Under the pieces are notes generated by a model that was not told where the DNA came from, ran no database searches, and saw only the letters and a list, made by a program, of their open reading frames with translations. From Singulisphaera acidiphila DSM 18658 (GTDB lineage: Bacteria; Planctomycetota; Planctomycetia; Isosphaerales; Isosphaeraceae), in NCBI RefSeq assembly GCF_000242455.2, contig NC_019892.1, positions 2,914,001 through 2,978,000 on the forward strand: a stretch of DNA of 64,000 nucleotides. Reading direction: 5' to 3'. The position numbers were made by a program, and so were the translations under genes. Shown one piece after another: positions 17,723 to 25,399 of this stretch. Positions within the stretch are counted from its first letter, which is position 1; each line of letters begins with the position of its first letter.

Positions 17723-19327
17723 TCATTGCAGAGTCCGGGCGGCCCGGCGACTGCTCATCCGAGGCTGTCCAGCAGCGGCACCGTGCACGATCTCTGGCCG
17801 GGGCATTGGCCCCGGCCCGGCGTATCCAAATTGGAAAGGGGCCGTTTGACGGACGCAACGATAGAGGCGTACCGTTTCCACCGGAACCCCTGCGCGGACG
17901 ATCGGGAACGATGCAAGCGGCTCCATGCTGGTGAACCACGGGGCAAAGTGTCCCGGCTTCGCCATGCTGTCTTCCACCTGAATGAAGATACCATCCCGGC
18001 CCACCCAATCCCGTGGCCGACTCCAGAATTGAAAGCTGCGGGCATCGCGATGGTAGCAGGCTATGTCGACATCACGGTCCAAGGCGATCGCCAATTCCGC
18101 GCTGAAACGCCAGCTATCCGTGAACAGGAATGTGTCCGGATCGTCGAGGAGACCCCGTTCGTTCAGTTCACGGCCGATCTGTCCCCAACGAATCGTGTCT
18201 ACCGTGGGATCGGCCACGGGCCAGATCGACCCCAGAAGCTGGCCTCGTTCATTCTGAAAGAGGCCGGTCCGAGCATGCACGACAAACAGCGTGCCGATCA
18301 CCAAGGGGAACGTGGCTAAGAACCGAAGCTTCCAGCGAGTGCGCCCGGGGTTAACGGCCAGTTGCTCATCCCAAGACTTTCCCAGCAAAGGCATCAGAGA
18401 GACGAAGCCGATCAGCGGCCAGTGAGGCATGATCCGCCGGAACGTCGCCACTCCCAGAAAAATGGCCAGGGCCGGCATGGCCTGGGAGATCAGGAAAGTC
18501 TCAGGCTCGCTCCAGCCTCGATGCCGGCGAAGGAGGAGTCGGACCAGGACCGCCACCAGTCCGGCCCAGATCCAGGGAGTGAGATAGAGGAACTGACCAA
18601 TCAGCGCCTCGATCAACAGGTGACCTTGAAACCCTTGGAATCCCCCCGCGCGACTGCCCTGGAACGCGAACGAAGCCCACCCGTGCTCGGCGTTCCATCC
18701 AATGACAGGAGAGAACATGGCAAGCCCCTCCACCAGAGCCAGGTAAGGCCCCGACATCCGCAGGCAGCGTCGGGCCGATGGCTTCAGGACGAGGTAGAGC
18801 AAGAACCCGGCGGGGAGCAGCACCGCGTAGTACTTGCTCAACATGGCCGCCCCCCAGGCGAAGCCCGCGCCCACCCAGAGCGGAGCTTGGTCCGGAGACT
18901 CCAGGGCTGCCCCCAAACGTTCGAGGGTGAGAAGCCAGAAGAAGAGCAGTGGTCCGTCCGGTCCCGCCAGGGTCCCGACCACCAGACCGTAGAAGATGGT
19001 TAGGTTAAGCACCAAGGCCGCCATGACCCCGGCCCGCTCACCAAATGACCTCGCCGTAAGCCGCGCCATGAGCCATGTGGACGCGGCAAACATCGCGATG
19101 AAGCCGACCCGCAGGCCAAACGTGGGCGAGCACCATGGTGTCACCCAAAGACCCAGCGCCGAGACGAATCCGACCATGGGCGGATGGTCGAAATAGCCCC
19201 AAGCAAGGTTCTGCGCGTACAGGTAGTAATACGCCTCGTTGGTATAGCTGCCCAGGTTCGCAGCCCAGACCAACCGCACGATCGACGAGATACCGATGAT
19301 GGCCCAGAGCGCCCTTCGATTCGTCAT
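17723..19327 (-). CDS. Membrane glycosyltransferase, GT39/ArnT-like
   Basis: 534 residues from the ATG at 19327, with GGAGG seven bases upstream. The N-terminal loop carries the acidic residue and motif of the PMT/ArnT superfamily (TNEAYYYLYAQNL, then GYFDHPPM), followed by about ten hydrophobic segments up to residue 360 and a soluble C-terminal domain of about 150 residues. These enzymes use a polyprenyl-phosphate sugar as donor and transfer it to lipid A or protein on the outer face of the cytoplasmic membrane. In this protein Asn precedes the conserved Glu where Asp is usual. The acceptor is unknown. The start overlaps the stop of a small upstream gene by 4 nt. Confidence 0.85.
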   Translation of the reverse strand: MTNRRALWAIIGISSIVRLVWAANLGSYTNEAYYYLYAQNLAWGYFDHPPMVGFVSALGLWVTPWCSPTFGLRVGFIAMFAASTWLMARLTARSFGERAGVMAALVLNLTIFYGLVVGTLAGPDGPLLFFWLLTLERLGAALESPDQAPLWVGAGFAWGAAMLSKYYAVLLPAGFLLYLVLKPSARRCLRMSGPYLALVEGLAMFSPVIGWNAEHGWASFAFQGSRAGGFQGFQGHLLIEALIGQFLYLTPWIWAGLVAVLVRLLLRRHRGWSEPETFLISQAMPALAIFLGVATFRRIMPHWPLIGFVSLMPLLGKSWDEQLAVNPGRTRWKLRFLATFPLVIGTLFVVHARTGLFQNERGQLLGSIWPVADPTVDTIRWGQIGRELNERGLLDDPDTFLFTDSWRFSAELAIALDRDVDIACYHRDARSFQFWSRPRDWVGRDGIFIQVEDSMAKPGHFAPWFTSMEPLASFPIVRAGVPVETVRLYRCVRQTAPFQFGYAGPGPMPRPEIVHGAAAGQPRMSSRRAARTLQ

Positions 19328-19524
19328 TTCGGCTCCTCCAGACGGGCCAGTCCGGCCTCGACACAGAAGTCGCACCATTGACTCCAAAGGTCGCCGAGCT
19401 TCTGCCTGATCGCATTCAGTGGGATCCTCGTCCTGTCGGATTCCGCGAACGATCCACACGCGAGTGGCGCAGGCGGGATCGCCGCCACACTGACGGATGA
19501 AACGGGTCGTCCCTGACCTGTCAT
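19324..19524 (-). CDS. Small protein coupled to the glycosyltransferase
   Basis: This 66-residue protein starts at an ATG with AAGGAG ten bases upstream and ends in an ATGA overlap with the glycosyltransferase gene, which supports a real coding region. The sequence begins with a Val/Ala/Pro-rich stretch and ends with a helical part containing WSQWCDFC. It has no membrane segment long enough to be sure of location and matches nothing I recognise. It may simply couple translation to the transferase, or be a small partner of it. Confidence 0.5.
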   Translation of the reverse strand: MTGQGRPVSSVSVAAIPPAPLACGSFAESDRTRIPLNAIRQKLGDLWSQWCDFCVEAGLARLEEPK

Positions 19525-19985
19525 GGGTAAAGGTCTCCTTCGTGCGAACCTGCAATCGGTCATGCTAAAAATGGCTAAAGCGATGCGTTGTCCGATCGCG
19601 GGAATGGCTCGACACTTAGCCTTCCGTCAAGAGAGAACGGCGAGAAGCGGCCAGAGGTCGCGCACAAAATCGGTCGATAGGGTCACCGGCTTGGACCAAA
19701 CCGATTTGCTTGGTGCGACCGTTCGTCCGGTGAAGACCGGAGTGGTCCGTTCGTCCGCCGTCAGGCGCCTGGATGGTTCAGGTGCTTCGACGTCCTGCGC
19801 GTTCAGATTTCGATCGGCTTGTGGCTAAAGCCTAAGTGGGTGGGAGCTCTCAGGATATCGGCCGCCGTCAGCCTCTCACGAGACCGACAGCGGGGCCGAC
19901 GCCTCATCCGCCTCCGAGTGAAGCCGGGAGGCTCTTTGCGAACGTATTGGAACCATGGTTCCAAACAACAGGATCATCTGATTAT
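19525..19985. other. Intergenic region
   Basis: About 460 bases separate the anchor-motif protein gene (which ends at 19986) from the small coupled gene; both flanking units run on the minus strand. The promoter of the glycosyltransferase unit is not in it, because that unit starts at 19524, so this stretch is its upstream region. Apart from the 18-bp palindrome listed separately I see nothing definite. Confidence 0.45.
19947..19964. repeat. Perfect 18-bp palindrome
   Basis: TTGGAACCATGGTTCCAA is fully self-complementary. It lies 22 bases beyond the stop of the anchor-motif protein gene and about 420 bases upstream of the glycosyltransferase unit. It has no loop, so it suits a dimeric DNA-binding protein better than a terminator hairpin. 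Confidence 0.5.
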
Positions 19986-20582
19986 TCAATGACTCGCAAA
20001 CATCAAGACAAATTTCCCATTGCCGTGTTGGGAATGCGCGGAACCCGAGTGAGAGGTCGACGGCGTCAGAGTGAGATCGACGGTCCCGCTTCCTTGGGCA
20101 TTGCGAAACTGCCCCGTGCCACTGACGATCTGGTACGTGAAATAGTGAGACGAACTCGCAGCACTGATCGAACTCGGAGCTGTAATGTTCAACGTCACCG
20201 AGCCTCGCTGGCTCTTGAGCGTCATTGAACCCTCCACCTTTCCAGCCCGGAGAAGGCCGGGAACCAGGAACGAGCCAACGATCGAAGTTTGACCGAGTGG
20301 CAAGATCCTCCCCTTCGCGGTCCCTTGAACGGTCGTCCCCGTATCGGGGTTGCTTTGATGGGAGGTATAAACGCCTCGTGCGGTTCCCGAAAGCGAGACT
20401 TTTTCTGTCGAACTGTTGATGGCAGACAGGGCGACCTCGGCTCCCGTAGAGCCCGGCAGGGTGGGATTGTCAAATTGAGCTTGGTGATTGCTCGGCTGGG
20501 CGACGGACGCCAATGCTGTGCTCAACGCCAGTCGGTGCTCCAATGAGTCCACGCCTGGGCAGAACTTATGTCGACTCTTCAT
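19986..20582 (-). CDS. Secreted-type protein with LExRxLxLS anchor motif
   Basis: 198 residues from the ATG at 20582, preceded by AGGAGG at nine bases. The N-terminus reads SLEHRLALST at residues 13-22, a variant of the LExRxLLS motif found at the start of many planctomycete extracellular proteins. The remainder is Ser/Thr/Gly-rich with alternating beta-strand character (TARGVYTSHQS, GSMTLKSQRGSVTL, GTGQFRNAQGSGTVDL), like a small jelly-roll or calycin-type secreted domain. No enzymatic motif is visible. A surface or extracellular structural role is inferred. The gene lies downstream of the kinase gene on the same strand, 400 bases away. Confidence 0.65.
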   Translation of the reverse strand: MKSRHKFCPGVDSLEHRLALSTALASVAQPSNHQAQFDNPTLPGSTGAEVALSAINSSTEKVSLSGTARGVYTSHQSNPDTGTTVQGTAKGRILPLGQTSIVGSFLVPGLLRAGKVEGSMTLKSQRGSVTLNITAPSSISAASSSHYFTYQIVSGTGQFRNAQGSGTVDLTLTPSTSHSGSAHSQHGNGKFVLMFASH

Positions 20583-20986
20583 GGCTAGTCGCCTCCTGTT
20601 GTTCCGGAATTCGTCATTCGCTTGCGGCATTTGAGTCCAATCCACGAATTTCCACCGCCTGTTGGAATCGTGGGATTCATGCCGCGTGACCGGTCAAACC
20701 ACGGGGTCCGCGATTTTATTTTGCTCGCCTCGTGGTCATCATTGGGGAGAACGGAGGGATGCGGCCGAAAGTCGCGCCTGAAATGAGCTCTCTACGCCGA
20801 TCTCTCGAAAAAAAACGACTTCGAGCCACGCTCAGAAGTCAGCGAAACATCCTGACAACCAGGACAATGTCAACACGATAATACATGCAATAATTCAATC
20901 TGACGGCGGGTATCGGCAGATGCGAAATGCGCGTGGTGAATGGTCGAGATGAGGACGTCGTCTTTGAGCTTTGGCGCCTCGGCAGA
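20583..20986. other. Intergenic region
   Basis: About 400 bases lie between the kinase stop and the anchor-motif gene. There is a small dyad CTCGAA-10 nt-TTCGAG at 20804-20825 whose loop is A-rich. The promoter of the anchor-motif gene must lie here. No coding region is evident. Confidence 0.4.
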
Positions 20987-23365
20987 CTAACGTTCTGACG
21001 GATTGTCGGGAGAGCCACGGTCGATTTGATCGAATTGAGGGACAACGAACGTCGGGTTCAGTTTGAGGGCGCGGTCAAAGTCCTGGGAAGCCCGGGCGGT
21101 GTGGCCCAAGGCCGCGCGGGCAAGCGCTCGGTTGTAGAAGGGCTCGGCGCGATCAGGGGCGAGCGCAGTGCAGACTCGAAAGGCGTTGACGGCGTCCTCG
21201 TAATGGTGACGTCGATAGGCGCACACACCGAGTTTGAAGTTCGACCAGAAATCTTCGGGACGAAGGGCAAGGGCACGTTCAAAAGCCGCCTCGGCTGCCT
21301 CGAGATCACCGGAGGCGAGGAGGAAGCGGCCCAACGCATAGTGCTCTCCCGCCGTCTGTGGAGGCATGAGGGCTGCGCCTCGGGTGGCCTGAGTCGCCAG
21401 ATCATCTAGCCCCAGAGCCTGAGCATGAGCCCGCCTCTCACAGAAGAGGATATGATTGGGGCCGAAACTGGCTTCGGCCTCATCGAGGACCCGCAGCGCC
21501 TCGCGCCTGGCGGAGTTGGAATGCTCGGCATCGGACGCGAGGCGGACACGAAGGCTGGACCCGATGACGGCCAGGTCGAGCATGTCCGTCCGGAACCGTG
21601 CCTCGCTCTCAGCATTCAGCGCACCTTCGAGCCGATCGAGGAGGGTACGTCGCGTCACCCAGAGAACCCGACAATGGTTCTCGACGGCCTTCGCCTCCCG
21701 GAGCGGGAAGGGAGCCGCTGAGTCGAAAAAGCGTAGCTTTTCCACCAGGTCGTGGAGGAGGTCCGCGTCACGCGCTAGCTGAACCCGCTGGGCTTGGCCT
21801 GCGATTTCTTGCGCCAGCGCGCGACCGCCCGGAAATCCCTCGATGAGGGCCGCGCCTCGCGCCAGCACACGGGCAGCTTCCGAGTAGTCACGTCGGCTCA
21901 AGAGAACCTTGCCGTCGTCCAGCGCTCGACCCGCTGCATGAAACCGGGGGATGAGGAAGACGGCCCAGATCAGAGCAAAAGCAGTGACGAGCAAGGACGA
22001 AGCCACGAACAGGGTTTTCAGGCGCAACAGGGCCGTCGGACTCCGACGGCACCACTTGAACCACCGTTCGTACAGATTTCGGTTCGCAACGCCCTGGAGC
22101 GGAAGATCGGCCATGTGCCGACGTAAGTCGTTGGCGAGAGCAGCGGCGTCGTTGTAGCGGTCATTGGGGTCGTGCGCCACGCACTTCCGAACCACATCGC
22201 CAAGACTGGTCGCCACCTGGCGAGGGAACCGAACGGTCGCGCCGCTGGCCGTCCCCCCGAGCGCCTCGCAGAGCGTTCGGCCCAACGCATAGAGATCCGT
22301 ACGCGCGTCCACATCGGCGGGCACCGCCCGCCCCTCGGAGACTGCGACAATCGCGGCGCTTTGCTCGGGCGACATGTAGGCAGGGGTTCCTCCCACCCAC
22401 TCCGGCCGATCCGCACAGGCGCGGAGAGGGGCACGAGCAAGATGGAAGTCGAGGAGCAGCGGTTGGCCGTCGGCGGCGAGCAACACGTTGGACGGCTTCA
22501 CGTCCATGTGCACGATCCCTCGATCGTGAGCATATTGCAATGCATCGGCCAGGCAGGCCCCGGCCCAGCAAATCGCCCGGACATACGTCGTGCGGGCAAG
22601 AAACTGGCGAGTCGGACTTGCGCTGGAAACGACCGGGCGCAACGCTTGGACTCGGTCGAGGGCGTCGAGGAGTGACTGTCCTGTACGTCGGTCAAGGGAC
22701 ACTTCGCCCATGAGCGCCAGGACTTGCCCCAAGGTCGCACCGCCGAGGTAGGGCATACACATCGCCCGAAGGTTGATATCCGGGAGTTCCTGCTCGCTAT
22801 AGAGCGGAACAATGTGCGTATGCTGCAAGCAGGCGAGAGACAGGTGCTCGCCATGATCGTCAGGGGAAACTTTCACGACGACAAGCCGGTTGGCGAGTGA
22901 GGGCTGCGCGGCCAGAAAGCAGCGTCCTCGCGTGCCTCGGCCAAGTTCATCAAGGAGTTGAAAACCGCCGAGCGTCTCCCCAACCTTGGGAAAGGAGGGG
23001 GCCGTCGGACTGGATTCCAACAACCGGTCACACTCGAGGAGGATCTCCAACTCCGTCCGCCATTGGGGGAAACGGCGAACCAGTTCTGAGAGTGAAACGT
23101 CCTGCCCCTCGTTGCGGCGGAGGCAGACCTCCTCGTAGATCAGTCGAATCGCCGCCTCGGCGTCGGCGCAGAGTTCAGGATTGAGTGCCAGGTAATCCTC
23201 GGCCGCCACGCGCTGCCCGCGTCGCCAGGCGACCACCATCTCCTCGACCATCAAGGTCGCGACCCCATCCGTCAGACCGGCCGAGGTGATTGCTTGGGAG
23301 GCCAAAAAAGGTCTCGGCACGTCTTCAGTTCCGGATGTCAAAGACTTTGCATGTGGCAGGATCAC
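20987..23365 (-). CDS. Membrane Ser/Thr protein kinase with C-terminal TPRs
   Basis: 792 residues from the GTG at 23365, which has GAGGAA six bases upstream overlapping the sigma factor stop; this start is ten bases after that stop. A helical N-terminus is followed by a Hanks-type kinase domain: P-loop GRGTRG at 142-147, Lys165 in VVVKVS, catalytic HMDVKPSN at 286-293, DFH at 306-308 in place of DFG, and GTPAYMSPEQ at 326-335. One membrane segment is near residue 460, then tetratricopeptide repeats fill the C-terminal third. This layout is the planctomycete kinase that partners an ECF sigma factor, and it probably transmits an envelope signal to it. The DFG change is unusual; activity needs testing. 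Confidence 0.85.
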   Translation of the reverse strand: MILPHAKSLTSGTEDVPRPFLASQAITSAGLTDGVATLMVEEMVVAWRRGQRVAAEDYLALNPELCADAEAAIRLIYEEVCLRRNEGQDVSLSELVRRFPQWRTELEILLECDRLLESSPTAPSFPKVGETLGGFQLLDELGRGTRGRCFLAAQPSLANRLVVVKVSPDDHGEHLSLACLQHTHIVPLYSEQELPDINLRAMCMPYLGGATLGQVLALMGEVSLDRRTGQSLLDALDRVQALRPVVSSASPTRQFLARTTYVRAICWAGACLADALQYAHDRGIVHMDVKPSNVLLAADGQPLLLDFHLARAPLRACADRPEWVGGTPAYMSPEQSAAIVAVSEGRAVPADVDARTDLYALGRTLCEALGGTASGATVRFPRQVATSLGDVVRKCVAHDPNDRYNDAAALANDLRRHMADLPLQGVANRNLYERWFKWCRRSPTALLRLKTLFVASSLLVTAFALIWAVFLIPRFHAAGRALDDGKVLLSRRDYSEAARVLARGAALIEGFPGGRALAQEIAGQAQRVQLARDADLLHDLVEKLRFFDSAAPFPLREAKAVENHCRVLWVTRRTLLDRLEGALNAESEARFRTDMLDLAVIGSSLRVRLASDAEHSNSARREALRVLDEAEASFGPNHILFCERRAHAQALGLDDLATQATRGAALMPPQTAGEHYALGRFLLASGDLEAAEAAFERALALRPEDFWSNFKLGVCAYRRHHYEDAVNAFRVCTALAPDRAEPFYNRALARAALGHTARASQDFDRALKLNPTFVVPQFDQIDRGSPDNPSER

Positions 23366-23375
23366 AGCCCGTTCC

Positions 23376-23969
23376 TCAGCGAGTCTGTCGGGACGGCACG
23401 AGCCGCGAGGCGCGTTCGACCGAAACTCGGCAGGCGAGGGCATGGAGAATGCGATGGACGCTTCCCTCGTGGAGGCCGGTCCGGGTTGCGATCTCGGAGA
23501 CAGTGACACCTTGTTGCCGAAGTTGCAGCACGTCTCTGTGGGCTGTGGGACAGAGCACCAGCATGCGCTCCCAGAGTTCGCCGGCTTGAGCAATCTCACA
23601 GGCACTCGGTTGCCGAGATGCAGGCGTGGCCATCGGCTCGATTTGCGACAATGGCTGTTCCCGGTCAACGGCAGTTCGACACCGGCGCCATTGGTCGATC
23701 ATTCGGTTCTGGGTCACCCGGACAAGGAACGCCCGGAGTTGGGTCGCGTTGGCGAATCGCCAACTTGCCGCGCGAAATCCGGAAAGTACATGGGCCCAGA
23801 CCGATTGAACGATGTCGATGGAGTCGAACTTGGTCCGAAGCCGCGTGGAGAGCTTTCGCCGCACCACCATCCGGAGGTACGGCTCAAACACCACGAACAC
23901 ACGCTCCGCCGCAGCCATATCCCCGTCGCTCAATCGTTCGACCAGTGAATCCAAGGGGTCGCGTTTCAT
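23376..23969 (-). CDS. ECF-family RNA polymerase sigma factor
   Basis: This 197-residue protein has a region 2 (FDSIDIVQSVWAHVL, with R/K-rich DNA-melting residues after it) and a region 4 helix-turn-helix (VSEIATRTGLHEGSVHRIL). The long linker between them and the linked kinase fit the ECF groups of planctomycetes associated with Ser/Thr kinases rather than anti-sigma factors. It should redirect RNA polymerase when its partner is active. Its ATG overlaps the stop of the upstream anchor-motif gene (ATGA), and the kinase begins ten bases after its own stop. Confidence 0.9.
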   Translation of the reverse strand: MKRDPLDSLVERLSDGDMAAAERVFVVFEPYLRMVVRRKLSTRLRTKFDSIDIVQSVWAHVLSGFRAASWRFANATQLRAFLVRVTQNRMIDQWRRCRTAVDREQPLSQIEPMATPASRQPSACEIAQAGELWERMLVLCPTAHRDVLQLRQQGVTVSEIATRTGLHEGSVHRILHALACRVSVERASRLVPSRQTR

Positions 23970-24985
23970 GGCAGTCCTAGAGGCCAGGGACCGATCGGGT
24001 CAGCGGAAGCGTCAGGGTCTCCGCCGGCAAGCCGCACGCCCGGAACAAATCGCTGTCGCCACCACCCCTCGCGGCGAGCGGCCTCGCGAGCGACTAATGA
24101 GATCATGAGGATCGCGACCAGCGTCGGCACTACCGGATCGTTCTCGGGGCCGACCGAAGCAGTCGGCAATCCACGGATCCGAGCGAGAAATCGTTCCAGG
24201 TCGTACTCGAACCGCTCCCATTCGAGGGATCCGACTCCGTCCAGGAGTGCGGACATCTCCTGTCGCGTGACCCGACTGGCCGTGCCGGTCTGCCCCAAAG
24301 GGACCGGAACCGAGCCGCCAGGGAGCAGCCGAGCCCCGGCTTGCGTCCCGGAGCCGGTCCAACCGAGCGTCTGGAGGCCGGTCCCGTGGCCGTTGATGAG
24401 CATGACCGAAGTCGTGGCCAAGGAGACGAACGCCCTTCGCAGCGCCGCGGCGAACTGTCCTTCATCATTGGTCTGGCCGTAGAGACTGAGGGCCAGACCT
24501 GCCCGGCTTGAGTACGCTCGCCCCTTGCCGATCGGAGAGCTGCTTTCCCACTCGGTAAAGAAAAGATCCGACAAGGTGTCCAAGCCGGAATCACTACCGC
24601 CGCCATCCCCGGCATCAACGTCTACCGTACTTCCCCCGGAACCACCGCCACTCACGAGAGTCGGGGCTACGAGGTTGGGTCGTGTCATATCCACCCAGTC
24701 GACGAAGGTGAGGTCGGTCGTGTACCCGTTCACCTTGGTGTTGGTGTTGGTGACGGGCACGTGGCCGAGATCGTTGCGCACCGCCCTAGTCGTTATAGTG
24801 TGGCCCTTCGTCTCGTTCACCCATCTCACTTCGATCAGAGCCGCTACCTGCGATCGCTCTGCCGCGGAAAGGTGCGAAACCATACTCGAGGAGATCTCGC
24901 TCAACAGCGATCGATCCTCGAGCCGTTCGATCACCGAGTCGCGGCGCCCACGTCGGCGGGACATGCCTTCCATGCACGCATTCAT
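23966..24985 (-). CDS. LEDRSLLS-motif protein coupled to ECF sigma factor
   Basis: The 339-residue protein begins with an Arg-rich stretch and IERLEDRSLLS near residues 19-29, the planctomycete export/anchor motif. The middle is Gly/Ser/Asp-rich (GGGSGGSTVDVDAGDGGG), and a hydrophobic stretch near residues 288-302 (VVPTLVAILMISLV) may be a membrane segment, followed by a basic tail. No family is recognised. Because its stop overlaps the sigma factor start, it is probably part of the same signalling unit, perhaps as surface sensor or as anti-sigma-like partner; this is inference. The Shine-Dalgarno is weak, so the precise start among three close ATGs is uncertain. Confidence 0.6.
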   Translation of the reverse strand: MNACMEGMSRRRGRRDSVIERLEDRSLLSEISSSMVSHLSAAERSQVAALIEVRWVNETKGHTITTRAVRNDLGHVPVTNTNTKVNGYTTDLTFVDWVDMTRPNLVAPTLVSGGGSGGSTVDVDAGDGGGSDSGLDTLSDLFFTEWESSSPIGKGRAYSSRAGLALSLYGQTNDEGQFAAALRRAFVSLATTSVMLINGHGTGLQTLGWTGSGTQAGARLLPGGSVPVPLGQTGTASRVTRQEMSALLDGVGSLEWERFEYDLERFLARIRGLPTASVGPENDPVVPTLVAILMISLVAREAARREGWWRQRFVPGVRLAGGDPDASADPIGPWPLGLP

Positions 24986-25399
24986 CAGGAATACCTACCC
25001 TGATGGAAATTCAAGATCCGGCATGCGAGGTCGAGAGGGGGGGAGAGACTTCTCAAAGCTGTCGAGCAAAGTGGGGGGAAGGTTGCGCGACGCAATTCTG
25101 GGAACCTCGCAGGGAATCAGAGACGAACTATACGCACCAACCCGACCGGAAAACAAGACGGACCTCCCGCACCTCAACGGTAGTCGCCAATGAGCCGGCC
25201 ATTGCGTGGCAACGCTGTTGCGTTCGATATTCACGGGAAACGGATGAAGCCGAGGCGTGACTGCTCAGGCGGATTCGAAGCGAAGAGGAAAGGAAGTGGC
25301 CAAAGGCATACCCATCACTCGATCAACGAATATAAAAAAAAGGGCTTCGCCCTGGAGGCAAAGCCCTTGAATGTTGCGGTCGTGGTTCGAGACGAGTGA
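24986..25399. other. Intergenic region
   Basis: This 414-base stretch lies between the porin stop (25400) and the start of the anchor-motif/sigma/kinase unit (24985). It carries the porin terminator, listed separately, and presumably the promoter of the downstream unit. No convincing gene is visible. Confidence 0.45.
25331..25368 (-). terminator. Rho-independent terminator of the porin gene
   Basis: On the minus strand AAGGGCTTTGCC pairs with GGCGAAGCCCTT around a short loop and is followed by eight or more T residues. It lies about 30 bases after the porin stop codon. Confidence 0.85.
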
